The position numbers were made by a program, and so were the translations under genes. From positions 145,001 to 209,000 of the forward strand of contig JAXCGZ010016987.1 of assembly GCA_037179515.1 (NCBI GenBank): a stretch of 64,000 nt of DNA, written 5' to 3'. The stretch is from Halocaridina rubra (lineage: Eukaryota > Arthropoda > Malacostraca > Decapoda > Atyidae). How positions within the stretch are numbered: the first letter of the stretch is position 1; every line of letters begins with the position of its first letter. Shown here one piece after another: positions 43,851 to 57,070 of this stretch. A model generated the notes under the pieces. It was not told the origin of the DNA, ran no database searches, and worked only from the letters and a program-made list of their open reading frames with translations.

Positions 43851-46152
43851 ATTACCAAATTGTGATTACCTAATTGTGCTTACGGGAAAGAGCCCATAGC
43901 TCAAATCTTCCCGTCTCCTGATCGGTTCCATTTTGTTCTTAGTGATACTTATCATACCTGTCCTTAAAACTATGGATTAAAATAGCATTGACTACCTCCT
44001 CGCTTAGCTAATTCCAATTATCAACTACTCTTACACTGAAAAAGTACTTCCTTACATCCTGCAAAGAAGTATCCTTACGAAGCTTCAAACTATGACCTCT
44101 AGTTCTAGAGCCAGCCATATAATCTTCTAGCTTTGATTGATGGTAAGTCTAATTCCCTCAGCCTTTCATCATAACTGAGATTGTGTATTTCTGGCACCAG
44201 TTTCGTTGCATGCCTTTGAACTTTTTCAAGCTTAGCTATATGCTTTTTCAAATGCGGATTCCAAAATGGGGCTGCATATTCAAGTTTTGGCCTAATATAG
44301 GTTACATAAATATTTCTGAACATTTCCTTTCCATGTGCCTGAAGGCTACCCATACATTTGATAAGAAAGCATATGCTGCCCTTACTATGCCATTCATATA
44401 TATTTCTGGAAACAAATCTGACAGTATATTTACTCCTAGATCTCTCTCATTTTCTGTCTCTTGAAGTTGCACTCTTTCCATCGAGTAGTCAAGCTTGGAT
44501 CTTCTTGCACTTGTACCCATTCTCATTACCTTACATATTGAGATATTGAATTTCATTAGCCACTTTTCTGACAACTCATAGAGACTATTTACCTCTTCCT
44601 GAAGTTCTCTACCATTGTTCTCGTTTCTTACTTTCTTCACAATCTTTGCATCATTTGCAAACGTATTCATGAATGAATTCACAGACTCTGGTAGGTCCTT
44701 TACATATACAAGGAACAAAAGTGCCATTAAAACTGAACCCTGTAGAACTTCACTACTAACTCTTATCCATTCAGACACTGAGTGTCTTACTCTAACCCTC
44801 TGTTCCCTTCCTTCTAAGTAAGTTTTTATCCATTCCAAGATATTTCCACCTATTCTAACCATTGCTTTCAGCTTCCTAATAAGTCTCCCATGTGGAACAG
44901 TGTCAAATGCATTCTGGAAGTCTAGGAATATGCAATCTGCCCAGCCCTCTCTTTCTTGTAAGATTCGGCTTACCTCATCATAAAATTCTAATAAGTTTGT
45001 TACTGTTGATCTACCTTCTCTGAAGCCGTGTTGTCTCATTGACAAAAATTTGAAGGATTCCAAGTGAAGAAAGATATGTTTCCTTAGTAGTTTCTTCATA
45101 ACTTTGCAAACTATGCTGGTCAAGGAAACTGGTGTATTGTTTATAGCCGAATCCCTGCTTGCCTTTTTGAAGATAGGCATCATATTCGCTTGTTTCCAGC
45201 ATCTTGGAACCTCCCCTGACTCCAATGACTTTTTAAATATGATACTTAGTGCCACTGATATTGAGTTTGTGCATTTTTATAAGTACATGAGGGGATATAT
45301 CATCAGGACCTGTAGCTTTATGGACATCTAACTCCATCAGCACTTTGCATACCTCTGTGGCTGAAAGGTCGATGTTCTCTAATACTGTCCCATGAGCTTC
45401 TATCTCTGCAATCTGAGGGGATGGGGTATTTTCTACTGTAAACACTGACTGAAACTCCTTGTTCAATTCTTTGCAGATCTCTTAATCCGTCTCAGTAATG
45501 CTTCCATCCGCTCTCTTAAGCCTTAAAATCTGTTCTTTTACCTTCAGTGGAAAAGCTTGTGATTTTCTTTAGCCTTCCTGGTGATGTCCCTTTCATAGTC
45601 TCTCTCTGCCTCTCTTCTTTTACTTAGGTAATTATTTCTTGCTCTTTTGTAGGTTTGCCAGGCATTTATGTTTTTTCTCCTTCTATACCTTTTCCTGCAT
45701 TTGTCTCTCCACTCCTTAGCTCTTTTACACCATTTCTCTCTGGCAAGAATTCCACCTACTTTGGTGACAAGTATGCAGCAATCTACTAGTTTCCCATATT
45801 TCTCACAAAAGATGTCGTGCATTTCTTGTACAGATTGATTGTACAATAAGGTTCTTCAATCAATAACTGCAAAAAGCTCATTCATTTTGATGTAATCTCC
45901 TATTGAATAGTTCCTCCTCATGTCCTAAGTGCCTCTACTCTCAGACAGAATATCTTCAATGATATACTGCATCAACAACACACAGTGGTCACGCTTTCCA
46001 ATTGGCGGTTCATACTCATTTTTTTTTCAATATCCAATACGTTATCTGTGAAAAATAGATCAATTACTGATGGCTCATCCCCACCCCTGGCCTACGTTGA
46101 TTCCATTACACTGGTGTAGGAAATTCACTTGTACGTAATTTAGGAATCTTGT
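43851..46152 (-). mobile_element. Family A LINE, 5'-truncated minus copy
   Basis: The tail complement (GTGATTACCTAATTGTG) at 43862 starts the copy, which runs up through RT, linker and part of the endonuclease to 46152, where it ends at a (GT)n tract. RT is largely one frame (44302-45255). Small deletions occur near 44120, 45480 and 45550. Confidence 0.88.
44105..45846 (-). pseudogene. Family A reverse transcriptase and linker, frameshifted
   Basis: The frame 44302-45255 (317 codons) carries [20 protein letters not shown], motif [20 protein letters not shown], motif B SSEVLQGSVLMALLFLVYVK and TFANDAKIVKK, where the catalytic FADD reads FAND, so the polymerase would be dead. 45233-45466 holds [14 protein letters not shown], 45544-45846 the basic linker and 44105-44353 the C-terminus. 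Confidence 0.83.
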
Positions 46153-46180
46153 ATGTGTGTGTGTGTGTGTGTGCGTGTTT

Positions 46181-46249
<69 letters not shown>

Positions 46250-46287
46250 TACATATATTAATATATATTTGCACACACACACACACA

Positions 46288-46383
<96 letters not shown>

Positions 46384-46403
46384 AATCACAATTAGGTAAT
46401 CAC
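46153..46403. repeat. (GT)n, (TA)n, (CA)n tracts and an isolated family A tail
   Basis: (GT)n, (TA)n (46186-46245), an inverted copy of the GTACTCA core (46246-46272), (CA)n to 46380, then two family A tail units (GGTAATCACAATTAGGTAAT) at 46381-46403 without any LINE body in front of them. Confidence 0.9.
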
Positions 46404-46685
46404 AATATGAACATAGTGGCATTCAGAAAGAATGCGTTCATTCCTAAGTATAGTAAATAAAAGCTATGAGATTGGATTCCTTTTAACCTTTTGTTGTGTG
46501 TAGTTGGTAGCACCTTGATTTAGTAATTATAAGTCCTAGGTTCAAGTCCCGGTCGGGGTAAAAAATGATTCATGTTTTCACATATGTATTGTGTTTATTT
46601 GGTTATTGTATAGCCCGAATGAGATTGGGAATTGAATTTAATGCGAAAATGAAGCCACGAGTGAGATTGGGGAATCTGTAATCTG

Positions 46686-46690
<5 letters not shown>
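46404..46690 (+). repeat. Single tRNA-like repeat unit
   Basis: One plus-oriented unit with head at about 46487-46560 (stem GATTTA/TAAGTC, loop GTAATTA, B box variant GGTTCAAGTCC, then TTTT in ATGTTTTCAC). It is flanked by an isolated LINE tail on the left and (TA)n on the right; no inverted partner is present. Confidence 0.85.

Positions 46691-46762
<72 letters not shown>
46691..46762. repeat. (TA)n microsatellite
   Basis: Pure TA tract between the single tRNA-like unit and the 52-bp hairpin. Confidence 0.95.
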
Positions 46763-46765
<3 letters not shown>

Positions 46766-46766
46766 T

Positions 46767-46875
46767 GGAAGCCCGTCAGTGAAACAAAACTTATAAAACC
46801 ATGCTATATTTCGGATCCTAACTGGATCCGAAATATAGTATTGTTTTATAAGTTTTGTTTCACTGATGGGCTTCC
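46767..46875. repeat. 52-bp inverted repeat with 5-nt loop
   Basis: Arms 46767-46818 and 46824-46875 match at 49 of 52 positions around the loop TAACT. Arm ends are GGAAGCCC (outer) and TTTCGGATCC (inner). (TA)n lies directly to the left. The form fits a fold-back MITE-like element or a hairpin RNA source; no transposase is present. Confidence 0.9.
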
Positions 46876-46922
46876 TTATTATTTAGTGCTGTATGCTAAC
46901 AGTTTGTACTTATTTATTTTTA

Positions 46923-47295
<373 letters not shown>

Positions 47296-47517
47296 GCACA
47301 CACACACACACGCACGCACACAGACACACATATACACTCATAAAGCTACAAACTTTATAAAGCATCATGATATAGTGACAGAGCCACGATCATGAAGAAG
47401 GTGTTGGCTCGGTCACATTACACTACATCTGAAATTTGCATATCCCTAAAAATAATTCACATGGCACTGTATATTTTATATGATAAAATTAGTGGTCTTT
47501 TTTTTTTATTCCACTAG

Positions 47518-47633
47518 GGTCCATTTGTGTTGTCTTATCGTTTCCATTCATCTTTATCTTGTGTGGAATCTGTTTCTCAGCCATGGGATTTGGTTACATT
47601 CTTCTGCTGGGCATTATGATATGTGTCTTCCAG
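47518..47633 (+). CDS. MFSD12: MFSD12-like transporter, internal exon b
   Basis: The acceptor CCACTAG follows a T10 tract and the donor is CAG/GTAAGT. The two leading bases complete the Gly codon begun in exon a. The exon encodes SICVVLSFPFIFILCGI (a transmembrane helix, with the LSFPF block typical of MFSD12) and GFGYILLLGIMICVFQ, the next helix, and ends phase 0. The final Phe-Gln joins FGWAAVQ of the following exon to recreate the family's FQFGWA motif. Its position after a 22.7-kb transposon-filled intron is notable but the coding frame is clean. Confidence 0.88.
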
Positions 47634-47839
47634 GTAAGTTAGAATTATATATTATTACTTTAGAATGTAAAAGTAAGATTTTTTGCGCTATTGTAGAAGA
47701 AAACGTTTATAAAATGTGATTTACAATATAGTAGTAGTCTGTCCCATTGCACCAGCTTCCTTTTGCAATGCTACAACTGAAGGCCTTCTGGACTTGGATT
47801 GACCAGAATAGCTCGATGTCAAGTCTTTCTTCAATTACT

Positions 47840-48110
47840 CCTCTTTCCCTATGCCTGCATCTATACCAAATATTCTGGCGTATTCATTATACATCTCTTA
47901 TTATTCATTGACATCTGAAATTTACAACACTCCTCTTCTCTGCATGTATCTCTTGTCTTTCTTTCTCATCATTATGGTCTTCCTTACTTTGATTGTTCTT
48001 TCAATCTGTATTGCTTATTTGTTTATCCTTCTCTTATATTTGCCTTGTCCATTAGCTGCTACTCTTTCTTAATTTTTTTTTGTGCCCAGGCCCGAAGAAG
48101 GCAATTTTCT
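47840..48110 (+). repeat. Interspersed repeat of unknown class, copy 1
   Basis: The segment from about 47843 (TTTCCCTATGCCTGCATCTA) to 47942 and the piece TGTGCCCAGGCCCGAAGAAG at 48081-48100 match the minus strand of 63100-63245. The two copies share order and orientation of both blocks, which makes chance similarity unlikely. No coding capacity is recognised. It sits in the intron after exon b. Confidence 0.65.
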
Positions 48111-48740
<630 letters not shown>

Positions 48741-49008
48741 TGTTCAAGTTTTAATTTTCAATCAGAGGCGATTTTAAATTGGTTCCGAAATTTTCTAGGC
48801 AAGGTTTTTCTACCCATACTCTGCTTATTTGTTTGTTTCTTTTTTATATGGTGTCTAGTCAGTATTGATTTCTTAGCGTTTTAGCATTTGGTTCTTAGTA
48901 ATCTATGTAAATCCCATTCTCTTAAAAATATAATAATTGTAATGCTATATCTCTCTATTGTCATATCTATCTTATGTTGGTTTAAAATACTTTTACTTCT
49001 TTACTAAG

Positions 49009-49970
<962 letters not shown>

Positions 49971-49980
49971 TATATATATA

Positions 49981-50029
<49 letters not shown>

Positions 50030-50110
50030 ATATATATTATCAATGTTCACATTAGTAATCTCTAGTTTTCGGTAAGACTCTTAACCTTTTACCTCATTTT
50101 ATTAATCCCG

Positions 50111-50192
<82 letters not shown>
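49971..50192. repeat. (TA)n tracts around a 70-bp island
   Basis: (TA)n at 49971-50040 and 50112-50192 flank a non-repetitive island (50041-50111) with no recognised homology in the window. The tract separates arrays 4 and 3. Confidence 0.93.
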
Positions 50193-50196
<4 letters not shown>

Positions 50197-51205
50197 TCAT
50201 TTTTTTTCCCCCGACCGGGACTCGAACCTAGGACTCATAATTACTAAGTCAAGGCGCTACCAACTACACACCACAGAAGGTTAAAAGGAATCCAACCTTA
50301 TAGCTTATATCTGCTATACTTTGGAATGAACGCATTCTAACTGAATGCCATTATGTTCATATTACAGATTCCCCAATCTCACTCGTGGCTTCATTTTCTC
50401 ATTTAATTCAATTCCAATCTCATTCGGGCTACACAATAATCAATTAAGCACATTGCATAAGTGAAAACATTAATAATTTTTTTCCCCTACCGGGATTCGA
50501 ACCTAGGACTTATAATTACTAAGTCAAGGCACTACCAACTACACACCACAGAAGGTTAAAAGGAATCCAACCTTATAGCTTATATCTGCTATAGGAATGA
50601 ACGCATTCTAACTGAATGCCACCTTGTTCATATTACAGATTCCCCAACCTCACTTGTGGCTTCATTTTCGCATTTAATTCAATTCCTAATCTCATTCGGG
50701 CTATACAATAGTCAAATAAGCACATTATATATGTGAAAACATGAATCATTTTTTACCCCGACCGGGAGTCGAACCTAGGACTTATAATTACTAAGTCAAG
50801 GCGCTACTAACTACACACCACAGAAGGTTAAAAGGAATACAACCTTATAGCTTATATCTGCTATACTTAGGAATGAACGCATTCTAACTGAGTACCACTA
50901 TGTTCATATTACAGATACCCCAACCTCACTCGTGGCTTCATTTTCGCATTTAATTCAATTCCCAATCTCATTCGGACTATGCAATAATCAATTAAGCACA
51001 TTACATATGTGAAAACATGAATCATTTTTTACCTCGACCGGGACTCGAACCTAGGACTTATTATTACTAAGTCAAGGCACTACCAACTACACACCACAGA
51101 AGGTTAAAAGGAATCCAACCTTATAGCTTATATCTGCTATACTTAGGAATGAACGCATTCTAACTGAATGCCACTATGTTCATATTACAGATTCCCCAAC
51201 CTCAA
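50193..51205 (-). repeat. tRNA-like repeat, minus arm of array 3
   Basis: Four minus heads (near 50213, 50488, 50755 and 51033). The left end starts TGAATCATTTTTT directly after (TA)n, the same left boundary as arrays 1 and 2. The arm flips at CCCCAACCTCA / ATAGTGGCATTCAG. Confidence 0.9.
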
Positions 51206-51945
51206 TAGTGGCATTCAGTTAAAATGCGTTCATTCCTAAGTATAGCAGATATAAGCTATAAGGTTGGATTCCTTTTAACCTTCTGTGGTGTGTAGTTGGT
51301 AGCGCCTTGACTTAGTAATTATAAGTCCTAGGTTCGAGTCCCGGTCGGGGTAAAAAATGATTCATGTTTTCACATATGTAATGTGCTTAATTGATTATTG
51401 TATAGCCCGCATGAGATTGGGAACTGAATAAAATGCGAGAATGAAGCCAAGAGTGAGGTTGGGGAATCTGTAATATGAATATAGTGGCATTCAGTTAGAA
51501 TGCGTTCATTCCTAAGTATAGCAGATATAAGCTATAAGGTTGGATTCCTTTTAACCTTCTGTGGTGTGTAGTTGGTAGCGCCTTGACTTAGTAATTATAA
51601 GTCCAAGGTTCGAGTCCCGTTCGGGGTAAAAAATGATTCATGTTTTCACATATGTAATGTGCTTAATTGATTATTGTATTGCCCGAATGAGATTGGGAAT
51701 TGAATTAAATGCGAAAATGAAGCCACGAGTGAGGTTGGGGAATCTGTAATATGAACACAGTGGCATTCAATTAGAATGCGTTCATTCCTAAGTATAGCAG
51801 ATAGAAGCTATAAGGTTGGATTCCTTTTAACCTTCTGTGGTGTGTAGTTGGTAGTGCCTCGACTTAGTAATTATAAGTCCTAGGTTAGAGTCCCGGTCTG
51901 GGTAAAAAATGATTCATGTTTTCACATTTGTAATGTGCTTAATTG

Positions 51946-51948
<3 letters not shown>
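51206..51948 (+). repeat. tRNA-like repeat, plus arm of array 3
   Basis: Three plus heads (near 51285, 51562 and 51836), each followed by TTTT in ATGTTTTCAC. The last unit ends after GTGCTTAATTGATTA and continues as (TA)n to 52027. Confidence 0.9.

Positions 51949-52027
<79 letters not shown>
51949..52027. repeat. (TA)n microsatellite
   Basis: TA tract with one phase shift, 72 bp upstream of host exon c. Confidence 0.95.
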
Positions 52028-52032
<5 letters not shown>

Positions 52033-52099
52033 TTAGTTTTTTAAGTATTCCTCTGCCAAGGCACGAATGAAAGTTTTATTGTTTCTTTGTACCATATAG

Positions 52100-52191
52100 T
52101 TCGGATGGGCAGCAGTTCAGGTATCTCATCTCGCCCTTATACCTGACCTCACAGATGTTGAATCCGAAAGGGAAGAATTAAATATCATAAG
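52100..52191 (+). CDS. MFSD12: MFSD12-like transporter, internal exon c
   Basis: Encodes FGWAAVQVSHLALIPDLTDV followed by ESEREELNII and two bases of the next codon. FGWA-x-x-Q-x-SHL-x-LIP is the most diagnostic block of MFSD12 proteins and falls in the middle of the N-terminal half, at the start of the helix facing the central cavity. The acceptor is ACCATATAG with a weak pyrimidine tract, the donor ATAAG/GTAAGAC, and the end phase is 2. The exon is only 92 nt and is followed after 38 bp by a (CT)n tract. Confidence 0.9.
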
Positions 52192-52227
52192 GTAAGACAT
52201 ACTATACTCTAGTGGGTTTCAGGGTAA

Positions 52228-52229
<2 letters not shown>

Positions 52230-52320
<91 letters not shown>
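52230..52320. repeat. (CT)n microsatellite
   Basis: About 90 bp of uninterrupted CT in the intron just after exon c; it is complementary to the (GA)n tract at 52414-52520. Confidence 0.96.
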
Positions 52321-52323
<3 letters not shown>

Positions 52324-52409
52324 TGAAGTTACATAGTAGTACTATGTCAAAACTGATATGTATGTTTTACTTAAGCCTTCAGTACACTGCTTCACAGAGC
52401 TCCAGTTTC

Positions 52410-52520
<111 letters not shown>

Positions 52521-52639
52521 TCTTCCATTCCGGGAATAGGTTCTTTGCCGTGTATAATGCCGTGTATTGTAATCTTTTATAAATATAAACATCTTATTAG
52601 ATTATGTTACTATATAAATGTGTTTGTTTGTGTGTGATC

Positions 52640-53020
52640 ACCTAATTATGATTACTTAATTGTGATTACCTAATTGTGTTTACGATAAAGAGCCCAAAGC
52701 TCGTATTTTCCCGTCTCCTAATCGGTTCCACTACTTAGTGATACTTATCATACCTGTCCTTAAAACTATTTATTGAGATTACATTAAGTACCTCCTCGCT
52801 TAGCGAATTCCAATTATCAACTACTCTTACACTGAAAAAGTATTTCCTTACATCCTGTAAAGAAGTTTTCTTACGAAGCTTCAAACTATGACCTCTAGTT
52901 CTAGAGCCAGCCATATCAAAATATCGATCGCTATCCACTCTTATCATAATCATGAAGGAATTTACAGACTGCCACCATATCCCCCCTCAATCTTCTAGCT
53001 TCGAGTGATGGTAAGTCTAA
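52640..53020 (-). mobile_element. Family A LINE, 3'-terminal minus fragment
   Basis: Three tail units in complement (GTGATTACCTAATTGTG near 52665) precede the last ~100 codons of RT on the minus strand ([35 protein letters not shown]). It is cut at 53020 by a short GT run. Confidence 0.9.
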
Positions 53021-53054
53021 GTATGTGTGTGTGTATGTGTGTGTGTGTTCAACT

Positions 53055-54345
53055 ATTTGCATTTGCCTAATTTTGCTTACGTGCATAATCAGTCTATTTT
53101 TTCAATGACGATTTTCATATCTGTTCCTAAACATGAGAATGCATTAATCATTTACTGTTTCCTCGCATGGCAAATTCCAATTATCAACAATTCTTTCACT
53201 AAAAAAGTACTTCCTTACCCCCTGCAAAGAAGTTTTCTTCGAAGCTACAAACTATGACCTTAAGTACATCCACTCTGTCAAAACCACTCAGAAATGTAAA
53301 AACTGTCACCATATCCTCCTCCCCCCTTTGCCTTCTAACGCCAAGTGATGGTAAGTCTAAAACACCTTCAACTTTTCCTCATAAATGAAAATACTTATCT
53401 CTGTCACCAGCTTCGTAGTATGTCTTTGAACTTTCTCAAATTTCTTAATATGATGTTTTAAGTGTGGATTCTATAAGGGAGCTGCATATTCAAGCTTTGT
53501 CTTCTCATAAGTCACGTAAATATGTCTAAACTTTGCCTAGGCCATATGTCTGAAGATTACCCATATGTTTGCTTATAAAGCATATGGTGCCTTTACTGTA
53601 CCATTTATATACAATTTCAGAGACAAATCTGTTAATACGCTTATCCCTAGTTCTCCTTCATTCTTTGTCTTTTGAAGTTCCGAGCCTACTATCGAGTATC
53701 CAAACTTTGGCCTTCTTGCACTCTTGCCCTTTTTCATAACTTTCTATTTTGAAGTTCTAAATTTCATTAACCACGTGCCTGATCACTCATGTATACTATT
53801 CAGATCAACCTAAAGTTCTCTACCATAATTTTCGTCCTTTACTTTCTGCACAATCTTCGCATCATCGGCAAACATATTCAGAAATACATATACAGACTCA
53901 GGCAGATTTTTTACATATGCAGCAAATTGTTCTTGCAGCTTCTTAATAACTCTCCCTTGTGGGAATGTATAAAATGTCTTTTGAAAATCGAAGAAATATT
54001 CAATCTGCTAAGCCTCCTCTTTCTTGTAAGATTAGGTTTACCTCATCATACAATTCTAGTAAGTTTATCAAGATAGGCCTGCCTTCAGCAATCTTTGAAG
54101 ACATATTGTTTCACTGACAAAAGTGAAAGGTTCCAAGTAAAAGAAAATTTATTTTTCCCAGCAGTTTTTGCTTAGGTATACAAACTATGCTAGCTAAGTA
54201 AACAGGCCTATTATTTAAAGCTGTGTCATTCCTTCCTTTTATATAGGTTTGTACCACGTTATCTTGTTTCCAGCATCTTAGAATCTCTCTAGATCCCAGC
54301 GACTTTCCAAACTCATAAAACAAAAGCACACAAATTATAATACCT
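53055..54345 (-). mobile_element. Family A-related LINE, old diverged minus copy
   Basis: Follows the same order as family A RT on the minus strand but with much greater divergence. Recognisable pieces are the 3' end near 53060, the KLEYAAP-like region near 53480, ADDAKIVQK-like near 53850, an FDFQK-like block near 53985 and FGKSLGSREILRCWKQDNVV at 54235-54312. Stops and indels are frequent throughout. It may represent an older subfamily. Confidence 0.75.
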
Positions 54346-54451
54346 TCGTTTTATTTATTGCATTTATAAATGTAAAGTGTGCACACATTTAGTGACCCAA
54401 AATTCTGTCCCTGCAACTACTTGAAAGGCATGATAACACACACACACACAC
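54346..54451. other. Short unassigned spacer with a CA run
   Basis: AT-rich sequence ending in a short (CA)n (54437-54452) where the next plus-strand LINE fragment begins. Confidence 0.6.
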
Positions 54452-54779
54452 AGTCTTTAAATTCCTTCATGGTTATGATAGAGTGGATAGGGATCGATAT
54501 TTTGATATGGCTGGCTCTAGAACTAGAGGTCATAGTTTGAAGCTTCGTTAGAAAACTTCTTCGCAGGATGTAAGGAAATACTTTTTCAGTGTAAGAGTAG
54601 TTGATAATTGGAATTCGCTAAGCGAGGAGGTAGTTAATGCTATCTCAATCCATAGTTTTAAGGACAGGTATGATAAGTATCACTAAGTCTAAAATGGAAC
54701 CGATCAGGAGACGGGAAGATACGAGCTTTGGGCTCTTTCCCGTAAACACAATTAGGTAATCACAATTAGGTAATCACAT
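54452..54779 (+). mobile_element. Family A LINE, 3'-terminal plus fragment
   Basis: Encodes [20 protein letters not shown] to the C-terminus with one TAG (at ~54548) and ends in two tail units at 54752-54778. The next family A copy begins immediately after the tail. Confidence 0.9.
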
Positions 54780-56575
54780 CACCAGGAAGGCTAAAGAAAA
54801 TTCCAAGCTTTTCCGCAGCTTTATCAGAGGAAAACTGAAGGTAAAAGAAGAGGTTTTAAGGCTTAGGAGAACGGATGGAAACATCACTGAGGCGGGTGAA
54901 GAGATCTGCAAAGAACTGAACAAGGAGTTTCAGTCAGTATTTGCAGTAGAAAATACCCCACCCCCTCAGATTGCAGAAATAGAAGATAATGGGCCGGTAT
55001 TAGAGAACATCAACCTTACAGTCACACAGGTATGCAAAGCGCTGATGGAGTTAGATGTTCATAAAGCTACAGGTCCTGATGATATATCCCCTCATGTACT
55101 TAAAAAATGCACAAACTCAATATCAGTGGCACTAAGTATCATATTTAAAAAGTCACTGGGGTCAAGGGAGATTCCAAGATGCTGGAAACAAGCAAATGTG
55201 ATACCTATCTTCAAAAAGGGAAGAAGGGATACGGCTCTAAACAATATACCAGTTTCCTTGACCAGCATAGTTTGCAAAGTTATGGAGAAACTACTAAGGA
55301 AACATATCTCTCTTCACTTGGAATCCTTCAACTTTCTGTCAGTGAGGCAACATGGCTTCAGAGAAGGTAGATCAACAGTAACAAACTTATAAGAATTTTA
55401 TGATGAGGTAAGCCGAATCTTACAGGAAAGAGAGGGCTGGGCAGATTGCATATTCCTAGACTTCCAGAAAGCGATTGACTGTTCCACATGGAAGACTTAT
55501 TAGGAAGCTACAAGCAATGGCTAGAATAGGTGAGAATGTCTTGGAATGGATAAAAACTTACTTAGAAGGAAGGGAACAAAGGGTTAGACTAAGACACTCA
55601 GTGTCTGAATGGAGAAGAGTTAGTAGTGGAGTTCCACAGGGTTCAGTTTTAGGGCCACTTTTGTTCCTTGTATATGTAAATGACCTACCAGAGTCTGTAA
55701 ATTCATTCATGGATATGTTTGCAGATGATGCAAAGATTGTGAAGAAAGTAAGAAACGAGAACAATGGTAGAGAACTTCAGGAAGATCTAAATAGTCTGCA
55801 TGAGTGGTCAGAAAAGTGGCTAATGAAATTCAATACTTCAAAATGTCAGGTAATGAGGATGGGTACAAGTGCAAGAAGGCCCAAGCTTGACTACTTGGTG
55901 GCTGGAGTACAACTTCAAGAGACAGAAAATGAGAGAGATATAGGAGTAAACATACTGGCAGATTTGTCTCCAGAAATACATATAAATGGCATAGTAAGGG
56001 CAGCATATGCCTTCTTATCAAATGTAAGGGCAACCTTCAGGCACATGGACAAGGAAATGTTCAGAAATATTTATGTAACCTATGTGAGGCCAAAACTTGA
56101 ATATGCAGCCCCCTTCTGGAATTCGCACTTGAAAAAGTTCAAAGACATGCCACGAAACTGGTGCCAGAAATACGCAATCTCAGTTATGATGAGAGGCTGA
56201 GGGAATCAGACTTACCATCACTCGAAGCTAGAAGATTGAGGGGGTATAAGGTGACAGTCTTTAAATTCCTAAATGGTTATGATACAGTGGATAGAGATCG
56301 ATATTTTGATATGGCTGGCTCTAGAACTAGACGTCATAGTTTGAAGTTTCGTAAGAAAACATCTTTGCAGGATGTAAGGAAATACTTTTTCAGTGTAAGA
56401 GTAGTTGATAATTGGAATTGGCTAAGCGAGGAGGTAGTTAATGCTATCTCAATCCATAGTTTTAAGGACAGGTATGATAAGTATCACTAAGTATAAAATG
56501 GAACCGATCAGGAAACGGGAAGATACGAGCTTTGGGCTCTTTCCCGTAAACACAATTAGGTAATCACTCTTTTTT
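54780..56575 (+). mobile_element. Family A LINE, 5'-truncated plus copy
   Basis: Starts at ATCACCAGGAAGG in the linker, directly after the tail of the previous fragment (TAATCAC/ATCACC), and ends with its own tail near 56568, followed by T16 and (CT)n. RT is in three frames. Confidence 0.9.
55045..56490 (+). pseudogene. Family A reverse transcriptase, three frames
   Basis: 55045-55392 ([20 protein letters not shown] to [15 protein letters not shown]) ends at a TAA replacing a Leu codon. 55475-56200 holds [20 protein letters not shown] and [17 protein letters not shown] with the catalytic Asp pair. 56161-56490 has the C-terminus to DRYDKYH. Motif A near 55450 is damaged by a small deletion (KAIDCSTW-like). 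Confidence 0.85.
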
Positions 56576-56580
56576 TTTTT

Positions 56581-56668
<88 letters not shown>

Positions 56669-56700
56669 ACACACAATTAGGTAATCACAATTAGGTAATC
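56576..56700. repeat. T run, (CT)n, (CA)n and duplicated LINE tail
   Basis: A T tract, (CT)n (56586-56626) and (CA)n (56627-56671) are followed by two more tail units AATTAGGTAATCAC (56673-56700). The microsatellites thus sit inside a run of LINE tail repeats. Confidence 0.93.
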
Positions 56701-56811
56701 ACACACACTCCAACTATCCATCGTGAAAGCTTGTTACTCTGCTGGTAATTACTATATATTCCATCGCTAATATGTGATAACATTGTTTAGTTTCTATTTT
56801 CATTTTTCCAG

Positions 56812-56929
56812 GTATATTTTCGACGTGGGGAGTGATGTCATGGTGTACCTTGTAGCTTGGCTTTCTTTCAGTGAGGATAGATCTCCAGATAAAGTTACCA
56901 TTAACCCGAGTGATGCTGGAAAATTCAAG
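56812..56929 (+). CDS. MFSD12: MFSD12-like transporter, internal exon d
   Basis: The acceptor TTTTTCCAG is followed by G, which completes the Arg codon begun in exon c (giving the family's RY pair). The exon then encodes YIFDVGSDVMVYLVAWLSFS, a transmembrane helix, and EDRSPDKVTINPSDAGKFK, a hydrophilic luminal loop. The donor is AAG/GTATAG, phase 0. The length, 118 nt, equals 1 + 39 codons, consistent with neighbouring phases. Confidence 0.86.
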
Positions 56930-57070
56930 GTATAGCTTAGCATTAATTAATATATGAAGTAATTGACAAATTTGTTTATACATTTATTTGTTTATTGTAA
57001 TGCTTATATACATATTTTAATATTTTTTTCATCAATGTGGTTTTCTCTTTTCTTTGTTACTTGATTTCAG

